From contig JBBSCO010000070.1 of assembly GCA_038250235.1 (NCBI GenBank), positions 1 to 13,419 of the forward strand: a stretch of DNA of 13,419 nt. Direction: 5' to 3'. This stretch comes from JAAUTS01 sp038250235. Its GTDB lineage: Bacteria; Verrucomicrobiota; Verrucomicrobiia; Methylacidiphilales; JAAUTS01. This document shows positions 1 through 5,887 of the stretch, piece after piece (position 1 is the first letter of the stretch; the number at the start of each line of letters is the position of its first letter). Below the pieces are notes generated by a model that was not told the origin of the DNA, searched no databases, and was given only the letters and a program-made list of their open reading frames with translations. The position numbers were made by a program, and so were the translations under genes.

Positions 1-38
1 GGTGTAAACGAGATGCTCTACCACTGAGCTAAGCGCGC
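1..38 (-). tRNA. tRNA-Val (anticodon UAC), 5' half, cut by window edge
   Basis: Read on the minus strand, the first 38 bases have the tRNA 5' half layout. There is a 7-nt acceptor strand (GCGCGCT, 38-32), then T8 and A9. The D stem is GCTC/GAGC around an AGTGGTA loop, followed by A26 and the anticodon strand TCTCG. The loop TTTACAC places TAC at positions 34-36, which decodes valine GUA. The 3' half lies outside the window, so the acceptor and T stems cannot be checked. The D-arm and anticodon spacing match E. coli tRNA-Val(UAC). Confidence 0.85.
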
Positions 39-51
39 GTTTGAGGCACTC

Positions 52-79
52 ATTAAACCCGCCGGAAGTGGGATGGCAA
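52..79 (-). promoter_or_regulatory. Candidate sigma70-type promoter of the tRNA-Val gene
   Basis: On the minus strand, TTGCCA (79-74) lies 16 nt from TTTAAT (57-52), and the tRNA 5' end follows 13 nt later. The hexamers, spacing and short leader all suit a tRNA promoter. The call rests on sequence pattern only. Confidence 0.5.
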
Positions 80-140
80 GATTAACCCGACTTTTATCCT
101 GCACCGGATGGGCAAAATATGCCAAGGTTACCCGCTACTC

Positions 141-1691
141 ATGAAAAACCCGGAACAACAGGCGGCCAAGGAACTCTACAGAGAGCTGCGCCACCTTTCC
201 TGCCAACAACTGCGGGATCTTGAAATTCCACGCTATGACAGCGCATCTTCCAAGGAACGCCTGGAACGGGTCGCTCTGGTAAGGGCTGTCGGTGTCGTTT
301 TTTCCGAGTCGGGAACGAAAGAGGAGAAGGCACAGGCCAAAGCCTGGTTGCTCCGATTATTGGATGATTCAGAGGAAAAGGTTCGACGTTACGCCATGGC
401 AGCTCTGCCCAAACTGGGTGCCGGTGCCGAGGAGGAGGCCGCGCTTTTGTCGGTTTTGAAGACGACAGACAATAAGCGTGAGAAAAAATTTCTTGGCAAG
501 TCCCTCGATAAGATCGGGGGCGAAGCCACTTTGGAGCTGATCGAATCGGGAGCGGACATGACCCTGCAGACTGAGCAGAAGGTCAAAGCCTCTGTGGCCC
601 GACTTCGGCGGCCCACAGAGATACTAATGGATATTCCATTTGTCGGATTTGAGCGTCTGCGGATTCATTTGCGTTGCCGGAAGGGACTGGAGCCTATCGT
701 TCGTGAGGAATTCGAAACGTATGCGTTGAAGACGGGCAAGTTCCGCTTCCTTGACCAGCATAGTGGTTTGGTCGCCATCACGCCGCAGGAAGCCTTCACC
801 TTGGGTGACCTTTTTTCGCTACGTTGTTTTGCCTCTGTCTCGTTTATCCTGGGTTCGGTCAAGGAATTGGATGAGGAGGCGTCTATCGAGGCTTGGGCTT
901 TACTCATTGCCTCACCTCTTTCGAAAAGCCTTTTTGAATCCTTCAGCAAAGGAGCCAATCGTTACCGTTTGAGCTTCGAGGACAAAGGCGCTCAGCGGGG
1001 TGCTGTACGCCGTGTTGTGACGCGAGCTTATGAATTGTGCCCAGAAATCCTGAATGATGCCCGCGAGGCTCCTTGGGCCATCGATATTCATCCTAGAGGG
1101 CAGGGGACTTCGGTAGAGCTTAGACCCCGCCTCACTCCTGATCCCCGTTTATTCTATCGCGTCGACGACGTGCCGGCAGCTTCCCATCCTCCCCTGGCGG
1201 CCTGCATGGCTTGGCTTTCCAGAAGCGGAAGAGACGAAGTGGTCTGGGATCCCTTTTGCGGTTCAGGTTTGGAGTTGATCGAGCGTGCTCTGCGTGGAGG
1301 AGTAAAAAAACTGGTTGGAACCGACCTGAGTGCAGAAGCGGTTACTATTACTTCTAAGAATGTGGCGGCCGCGGGACTCGAAGGTGTTGAAACCAGATTT
1401 GTCTGCTGCGACTTCCGGGACTATTCGAAGATTGAAGAATTGGAACTAGGTTCTGTGGGCCTGGTCATCAGTAACCCTCCCTTGGGTCGGCGCGTGAGAA
1501 TCGTCGGGTTGCGGGAGTTGTTTTACGACCTGTTTTCGGCTTCGTCCGCCGTTCTGAAAAAAGGGGGGCTTCTCGTTTTCGTTAATCCCTTCCGAATGGA
1601 AAGTCCTGAGCCTTCGCTCAAGCTCCAGTCCCGGCAGACTGTGGATCTTGGGGGATTTAATTGTCAGCTGGAAGTTTATCGGAAGCTCTAA
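141..1691 (+). CDS. HEAT-repeat / THUMP-domain class I SAM-dependent RNA methyltransferase
   Basis: This 516-aa protein probably methylates guanine N2 in tRNA or rRNA, as TrmN/Trm11 and RlmL-type enzymes do. Residues 1-150 are charged helical repeats of HEAT type (for example 66-95). Residues 165-320 look like a ferredoxin-like/THUMP RNA-binding module: HLRCRKGLE near 176, then a KGANRYRLSF strand near 270 and an 'IDIH' strand near 314. The Rossmann methyltransferase follows, with motif I DPFCGSG (370-376), acidic D395 in GTDLS, CDFRD (423-427) and motif IV SNPPLG (444-449). The usual catalytic motif is NPPY/F, so Leu in the last position is unusual. The frame also opens at ATG 108, but 141 is preferred because it has a weak AAGG upstream and gives a more natural N terminus. 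The exact RNA target cannot be read from the sequence. It converges on leuS. Confidence 0.8.
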   Translation: MKNPEQQAAKELYRELRHLSCQQLRDLEIPRYDSASSKERLERVALVRAVGVVFSESGTKEEKAQAKAWLLRLLDDSEEKVRRYAMAALPKLGAGAEEEAALLSVLKTTDNKREKKFLGKSLDKIGGEATLELIESGADMTLQTEQKVKASVARLRRPTEILMDIPFVGFERLRIHLRCRKGLEPIVREEFETYALKTGKFRFLDQHSGLVAITPQEAFTLGDLFSLRCFASVSFILGSVKELDEEASIEAWALLIASPLSKSLFESFSKGANRYRLSFEDKGAQRGAVRRVVTRAYELCPEILNDAREAPWAIDIHPRGQGTSVELRPRLTPDPRLFYRVDDVPAASHPPLAACMAWLSRSGRDEVVWDPFCGSGLELIERALRGGVKKLVGTDLSAEAVTITSKNVAAAGLEGVETRFVCCDFRDYSKIEELELGSVGLVISNPPLGRRVRIVGLRELFYDLFSASSAVLKKGGLLVFVNPFRMESPEPSLKLQSRQTVDLGGFNCQLEVYRKL

Positions 1692-1848
1692 ACCTTCATC
1701 ATCCTGAACCCTCCATAGGCGGGTCAAATATGTGAAGTGCCCATTGGCATTATCTTTTGACAATCAAGTACGTGTACCTTTAGCGCAGTGGTGTGGTGTT
1801 GACTGTGGGTCCTTCTTCCGCAGCGGCGGCAGAAATATGACGGGGAAC

Positions 1849-1889
1849 GGACGAGACCCGCGTAAATCGGGGCAGGCAAGAGGTCGTCC
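1849..1889. repeat. Imperfect inverted repeat in the gap between convergent genes
   Basis: The arms GGACGAGACC (1849-1858) and GGTCGTCC (1882-1889) pair over 8 bp with a 2-nt bulge. Inside them CCCG/CGGG (1857-1860, 1868-1871) can form an alternative inner stem. No T-run follows on either strand, so an intrinsic terminator is not clearly indicated. The structure could serve as a bidirectional 3' end for the methyltransferase gene and leuS, or be an interspersed intergenic element. I see no second copy in the window. The rest of the 213-nt gap holds nothing I recognise. Confidence 0.4.
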
Positions 1890-1904
1890 CTCCAAACAAC
1901 GATT

Positions 1905-4900
1905 TCAACCCACCGCGAAATTGACAAGCTTACCCTGCACAGTGATCACCTTGCGAACCTGTTTGCCTGCGAGGTATTCCTCGAATTCTGGGAGGGCCCG
2001 CGCTTTGGCTTCGTAGTCAGCGGCCAGGGTGGCGGCGGGGACGACGAGCTTGCTGCGGATCTTGCCGTTGAACTGCACGATGATTTCGACTTCGGATTCA
2101 ACCAGCAAGGCTTCATCCCAGCCCGGCCAGGTGGTTTTACTGAGGTCCTCTTTATGTCCCAGGATCTGCCAGAGTTCTTCAGACAAATGGGGGGCGAAGG
2201 GGGCCAGCAATAAGATCAAGTTTTCCAGGACGGACTTCGGACGAACTTCCAGCTTGGTTAGTTCATTGGTCAGAATCATCAGTTCGGAGATGCAGGTGTT
2301 GAAAGCCAGGCCCTCGACATCGCCACTGACTTTCTTGATGGCCTTGTGCAGGGCTTTTAACGTGGCGGCATCGGGCTGCACGTCTTGCACGGCTTCGTGC
2401 AATTGCCAGTTGCCTTCCTGGTCTTCCTTCATGATCAGGCGCCAGACGCGGCCGAGGAAACGGTAAACGCCTTCGACCCCCTTACTGCTCCAGGGTTTGA
2501 CCTGTTCGAGAGGCCCCATGAACATTTCAAACAAACGCAGGGCATCGGCTCCGTATTCCGCGATAACGTCATCAGGGTTCACGACATTGCCGGTGGACTT
2601 GGACATCTTGAGATTGTCTTCGCCAAGGATAAGACCCTGGTTTACCAATTTATAAAAGGGTTCGGGACTGCTAACAACACCGATGTCGAAGAGCACCTTG
2701 TGCCAGAAGCGGGCGTAGAGGAGATGCAGCACGGCGTGTTCGGCTCCGCCGATGTAGAGATCCACGCCCTTGGTTCCCAACCAGTATTGTTCAGCTTCGC
2801 GTGAGATGGGAGCTGTTTTGTTATTGGGATCGCAATAACGAAGGTAATACCAGCAGGAACCGGCCCATTGCGGCATGGTGTTGGTTTCGCGAATGGATCC
2901 GTCCGGAAGATTCAACCACTCTTTGGCTTTGCTCAGGGGAGCGAGACCTTCAGCGCTGGGTTTGTAGTCCTCCATTTCTGGAAGTGTTAGGGGCAGGGCA
3001 TCTTCGGAAATGGGAGAATGTTGGCCGTCCTTCCAGACGATGGGGAAAGGTTCACCCCAGTAACGCTGGCGCGAGAACAACCAGTCGCGCAATTTGTATT
3101 GGACGGCGGTTTTACCTTTGCCTTCTTTTTCCAGCCATTCAGCCATTTTCTTTTTGGCTTCGGCGGTGGGGAGGCCGGTCAGGAAGCCGGAGTTGATGGA
3201 GGTGCCTTCGCCGCTGAATGGAAGTGGCGCAGCTTGGGCATCCTGCCCAAGAGATTCCACCGACCAGGTCAGACCCTTGCCTGCTAGTCCGGCGGCACTC
3301 CTGTTGTTGATGCAATAGGCGATCTGCCTGGAGAAATCATCCTCGTCACGCACCAGGTGATCATAAAACTCCTGCTGCCAAAATGGGCCTTCCCGATCAA
3401 TTAGTTTATTGGCCTCTTTTGCCGTGAAGGATTTCCAAGTATGGAGGATGTCGGAAAGTTTATTCTCAGCCAGAGGCTTCACTATCACATGAACGTGGTT
3501 GGGCATGATGCACCAGGCAAATAATTGATATCGTTCGTTGTTAAAATGGACGAGGGCATCTCTCACAAGATATGCAACATCATCACGCTGTAACCAACAT
3601 TCGCCAAGGGCTGTGTCCAAGCATTTTTCGATTTTGTCTGAAGAAAGGTTCTTCAATCGTTGTTCTTCCCCAAGGGTAAGCTTTCCTTCCTGTTCAAGTT
3701 GGGCGAACAGAGCCTCGCCTTCTCGTTTGTTATCCTCGACAATAGCTGTGGGAAGGGAGTCATTTAGCCGAAAGGTGACAGCGTAAATGTTTTCTTTCTG
3801 AGTCCAGTGCGGCAGAAATGCGCCTTGACGTTTTTCCAGGACAGGGGACTTGGGCGGGACGCCCAAGCTATGGGATGAAACTACCGGCACGATCGGCAAC
3901 TTGAAAAGTTCGGCGAATTCGTGGTCGCGTTCATCGTGCGCAGGCACAGCCATGATGGCGCCTGTTCCGTAGCCGGTGAGCACGTAATCGGCGATCCAGA
4001 TAGGCACTTCCTGGTTGTTAACTGGATTGATGGCGAATGCCCCGGTGAAGACACCCGACTTGCTCTTGGCGAGGTCGGTGCGCTCCAGATCGGATTTGGC
4101 CGAAATTTCACGGATATAGTTTCCCACCAAAGCTCGCTGCTCATCCGTCGTGATGGCCTTAACCAAAGCGTGTTCGGGAGCCAGTACGAGATAGGTCGCA
4201 CCGAAGAGTGTGTCGGGACGGGTCGTGTAGACTTCAATGTCGAATTTCGAATTTTGAGTTTCGAATTTTACAAAGGCTCCTTCCGATCTCCCGATCCAGT
4301 TCCGTTGCATGTCCTTGAGGGACTCGGGCCAGTCGAGTCCGTCCAGATCATGGAGCAGACGTTCGGCGTAAGCGGTGATTTTCAACATCCATTGGCGCAA
4401 AGGACGTTTTTCCACAGGATGATTGCCACGCTCGGAGCGGGGACCTTCATTGGTGGCGAGAATTTCTTCGTTGGCCAGCACGGTGCCCAAAGCCGGGCAA
4501 TACCAGACGGGAGCATCCGAGACATAGGCCAATCCTTTTTTATACAACTGCAGGAAAATCCACTGGCTCCAGCGATAGTATTCCGGGTCGGTCGTATTGA
4601 CCTCGCGGTCCCAGTCGTAGGAAAAGCCGAGGGCTTTGATCTGGCGTTTAAAGGTGGCGATATTCTTCTCCGTGGTGATTCGGGGATGGGTGCCGGTCTG
4701 CACGGCGTATTGTTCTGCGGGAAGACCGAAGGCGTCCCAGCCCATGGGGTGAAGAACGTTGAAACCTTTCATCCGCTTGTAACGACTGAGGATGTCGGTG
4801 GCGGTGTAACCTTCGGGGTGGCCGACATGCAGGCCGGCGCCGGAAGGATAGGGGAACATGTCGAGGGCGTAGAACTTGGGTTTTTCGGAACCGGGCTCGC

Positions 4901-4994
4901 CTGGATTGGCTGCCTTAAAAGTTTTGTTTGTGTCCCAATGGGCCTGCCATTTGGGTTCGATCTCGAGAAAAGGATAGGATTTGCGTGTGCTCAT
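1905..4994 (-). CDS. leuS: Leucyl-tRNA synthetase with in-frame RAYT transposase insertion in the CP1 editing domain
   Basis: This class I synthetase charges tRNA-Leu in the cytoplasm and hydrolyses mischarged tRNA. The HIGH-type motif is HVGH (56-59) and the KMSKS motif is 796-800. The editing domain shows TTRPDT (257-262), GTGAIMAVPAHDERD (343-357; D357 matches the E. coli editing Asp345), then GEGTSINSGF and KLRDWLFSRQRYWG. The C terminus (RKVITVQGKLVNFAVG) is intact. The family is usually about 810-880 aa, but this protein is 1029. Residues about 376-588 are a foreign 213-aa block holding a Y1 transposase; removing it leaves 816 aa, a normal size. The block follows PIVPVVSSH and precedes APLPFSGEGT, a length-variable stretch of CP1. 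The start is the only ATG that includes the conserved N terminus; no Shine-Dalgarno is visible. recO lies upstream on the same strand across a 193-nt gap. Confidence 0.97.
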   Translation of the reverse strand: MSTRKSYPFLEIEPKWQAHWDTNKTFKAANPGEPGSEKPKFYALDMFPYPSGAGLHVGHPEGYTATDILSRYKRMKGFNVLHPMGWDAFGLPAEQYAVQTGTHPRITTEKNIATFKRQIKALGFSYDWDREVNTTDPEYYRWSQWIFLQLYKKGLAYVSDAPVWYCPALGTVLANEEILATNEGPRSERGNHPVEKRPLRQWMLKITAYAERLLHDLDGLDWPESLKDMQRNWIGRSEGAFVKFETQNSKFDIEVYTTRPDTLFGATYLVLAPEHALVKAITTDEQRALVGNYIREISAKSDLERTDLAKSKSGVFTGAFAINPVNNQEVPIWIADYVLTGYGTGAIMAVPAHDERDHEFAELFKLPIVPVVSSHSLGVPPKSPVLEKRQGAFLPHWTQKENIYAVTFRLNDSLPTAIVEDNKREGEALFAQLEQEGKLTLGEEQRLKNLSSDKIEKCLDTALGECWLQRDDVAYLVRDALVHFNNERYQLFAWCIMPNHVHVIVKPLAENKLSDILHTWKSFTAKEANKLIDREGPFWQQEFYDHLVRDEDDFSRQIAYCINNRSAAGLAGKGLTWSVESLGQDAQAAPLPFSGEGTSINSGFLTGLPTAEAKKKMAEWLEKEGKGKTAVQYKLRDWLFSRQRYWGEPFPIVWKDGQHSPISEDALPLTLPEMEDYKPSAEGLAPLSKAKEWLNLPDGSIRETNTMPQWAGSCWYYLRYCDPNNKTAPISREAEQYWLGTKGVDLYIGGAEHAVLHLLYARFWHKVLFDIGVVSSPEPFYKLVNQGLILGEDNLKMSKSTGNVVNPDDVIAEYGADALRLFEMFMGPLEQVKPWSSKGVEGVYRFLGRVWRLIMKEDQEGNWQLHEAVQDVQPDAATLKALHKAIKKVSGDVEGLAFNTCISELMILTNELTKLEVRPKSVLENLILLLAPFAPHLSEELWQILGHKEDLSKTTWPGWDEALLVESEVEIIVQFNGKIRSKLVVPAATLAADYEAKARALPEFEEYLAGKQVRKVITVQGKLVNFAVG
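3231..3251 (+). repeat. REP-like terminal hairpin, copy 1 (3' end of unit in gene sense)
   Basis: The stem CTTGGGC/GCCCAAG (3233-3239, 3245-3251) is a perfect 7 bp around the loop ATCCT, with AG on the outer side. It is an inverted copy of 3849-3869, identical at 19 of 21 positions, both differences lying in the loop. In leuS it reads through as SLGQDAQA. Confidence 0.85.
3849..3869 (-). repeat. REP-like terminal hairpin, copy 2 (5' end of unit in gene sense)
   Basis: The stem CTTGGGC/GCCCAAG (3849-3855, 3861-3867) is a perfect 7 bp around a 5-nt loop, with the asymmetric AG/CT on the outer side as in copy 1. The pair therefore forms inverted terminal repeats around the transposase. In leuS it reads through as SLGVPPK, a different reading frame of the same palindrome than in copy 1. 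Confidence 0.85.
4240..4269. repeat. Triplicated TCGAATTT short repeat inside leuS
   Basis: Three copies of TCGAATTT lie at 4240-4247, 4247-4254 and 4262-4269, with TTGAGT between the second and third. In leuS this encodes KFETQNSKFDI at the start of the CP1 domain. Similar 'RNSKFEIRNSKFE' peptides occur, from general experience, as interspersed-repeat readthrough in many bacterial genomes. Its length matches that of ordinary LeuRS proteins at this site, so chance is not excluded. Confidence 0.45.
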
Positions 4995-5071
4995 GGGAAA
5001 ACGTTGTTGTTAAAGGGTGTGAGACTGGCAGAGCTGTTGGGACTGGCAAGACGGGAAAAGTAACACCTTGG

Positions 5072-5197
5072 GTCATCTTGAGTGGAATGAAGGATACACA
5101 GCCAGAACCTTGTGATAGGAAACAACTATAAGATCTTGAAACATCTGGGGGTATGGCCTGTGGGTCTTTCATCCGCCTGAGCAGGATTCAGGATGAC
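5072..5197. repeat. GTCATC-type inverted-repeat element between recO and leuS
   Basis: The left end (5072 on) reads GTCATCTTGAGTGGAATG AAGGAT. The right end, on the opposite strand from 5197, reads GTCATCCTGAATCCTGCTCA followed by GGCGGATGAAAG. The shared termini GTCATCyTGA, in opposite orientations about 125 nt apart, resemble a small non-coding inverted-repeat (MITE-like) element. The 'GTCATCCTGAGC...AAGGATC' type is widespread in bacterial genomes from general experience. The right end overlaps the last codons and stop of recO. The remainder of the 193-nt gap shows no clear promoter. Confidence 0.5.
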
Positions 5198-5739
5198 GGA
5201 AGGGGAGGGAGCGCAGCTTCCAGCATCTTAAGGCTTTTCGGCATGCAGTGGTAGGAGGTCCGGCGGAGGCCGGCCAAGGATGCAGTGTTTTGGTTTAGTC
5301 CTGCGAAATCGAGGGCCTTGCGTTCGAAGCGTTCGATCAGTTTCCAACTGGTTTCATGGGTTTCAAGATATTCCAAAGCCTGAAGGTAAAGTTGATAATA
5401 ATCCTCCACTGGGGTTTGTTTTTCGACGAGGACTTCGATGACTTCAAAACAATAGAGTGCGCTCAATTGTTTTGGATAGGTGCTTAGAAACTGGCCGTGA
5501 TTTCTAACCAGATTCGAATGTATCAGGGTGGCCAAACCTGATTTGGAACTGAGACGGTAGCTGAGTTGGCATTGGTAAAACAGATCAAGAACGCCGAAGG
5601 ACGGGTTTTTACTCCGGTTGGCGCCCTTGGCCAGAGTCCGGATAATGCCATGACCCTTCGTCAGCCAGGTGATGATGCGGCTGGTTTCAGAATAGGGCAT
5701 CTGGTGGATGAGAATGCCTTCGTCTTGTTCTTGGATCAC
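5188..5739 (-). CDS. recO: DNA repair protein RecO (short form)
   Basis: RecO helps RecF and RecR load RecA onto SSB-coated single-stranded DNA during recombinational repair. The 183-aa protein shows the family's N-terminal OB-fold signature: GILIHQMPYSETSRIITWLT (8-27), the AKGANRSKN loop (38-45), and LDLFYQCQLSYR with SGLATL (51-72). A helical domain follows (88-145). RecO is usually about 240 aa, often with a CxxC zinc ribbon at the C terminus. Here that region is missing, and the chain ends LPPLPSS where the reading frame enters the GTCATC repeat. The start is GTG at 5739; no ATG lies upstream in the conserved region and no Shine-Dalgarno is visible. It lies upstream of leuS on the same strand and diverges from hrpB. 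Confidence 0.85.
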   Translation of the reverse strand: MIQEQDEGILIHQMPYSETSRIITWLTKGHGIIRTLAKGANRSKNPSFGVLDLFYQCQLSYRLSSKSGLATLIHSNLVRNHGQFLSTYPKQLSALYCFEVIEVLVEKQTPVEDYYQLYLQALEYLETHETSWKLIERFERKALDFAGLNQNTASLAGLRRTSYHCMPKSLKMLEAALPPLPSS

Positions 5740-5750
5740 AAAAGAACTTT

Positions 5751-5834
5751 AACGCAACGACGCGAAGAGGCGAAGGCGCAAGTTTGGATAAGATTGCCCA
5801 CGAAAAAACGCTAAACGACGCTAAAAAAAACGCT
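5751..5834. repeat. Cluster of short interspersed repeat-like sequences between recO and hrpB
   Basis: Two low-complexity blocks sit in the divergent gap. The first (5751-5782) is built from CGCAACGACGCGAAG-like and GGCGAAGGCGCAAG units. The second (5801-5834) repeats AAAAAACGCT twice (5803-5812, 5825-5834) with ACGCTAAA between. Both resemble the 'AACGCAAAGACGCGAAGG' and 'CACGAAAAAACACGAAA' sequences often found scattered in bacterial intergenic regions. The gap must also hold the promoters of both genes, but none is convincing. Confidence 0.4.
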
Positions 5835-5887
5835 TTGTATCAGACCTCTTGATGCCTGGCCTGGGCTGTGGCTTAATTCGGGGTTCA

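Larger units (their letters stand above)
3231..3869 (-). mobile_element. RAYT (Y1/HUH, IS200-like) transposase unit bounded by inverted REP hairpins, inside leuS
   Basis: The unit is exactly 639 nt (213 codons), bounded by two inverted REP-like palindromes and read in the leuS frame. The encoded block resembles REP-associated tyrosine transposases end to end. It has an N-terminal LPHWTQ...VTFRLNDSLP segment (LeuRS residues 394-415), the HUH motif in MPNHVHVIV (497-505), and a WQQEFYDHLVRD segment (539-550) with candidate catalytic Tyr544. The family's terminal YxxNNP..AGL motif appears as YCINNRSAAGL (560-570), with the usual Pro-Val replaced by Arg-Ser. RAYTs nick and rejoin single-stranded DNA at REP hairpins. 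No internal ATG precedes the HUH motif and no stop ends the block, so it should be made only as part of LeuRS. Whether it still moves is unknown. It is not an intein: no splice-junction residues are present. Confidence 0.9.

Noticed and set aside
1757..1785. Perfect TTGACA -35 box in the methyltransferase-leuS gap
   Set aside because: The hexamer at 17-nt spacing is TTAGCG, a poor -10, and no gene lies downstream on that strand before the leuS antisense region.
3231..3869. Intein in LeuRS
   Set aside because: The inserted block has no Cys/Ser-type N-terminal splice block, no His-Asn before a C/S/T junction, and no LAGLIDADG motif. HUH and REP hairpins identify it as a RAYT unit.
3921..5063. 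Long plus-strand open frame (380 aa) opposite leuS
   Set aside because: It lies antisense to the highly conserved LeuRS N-terminal half, shows no recognisable motif, and is explained by codon bias of the real gene.
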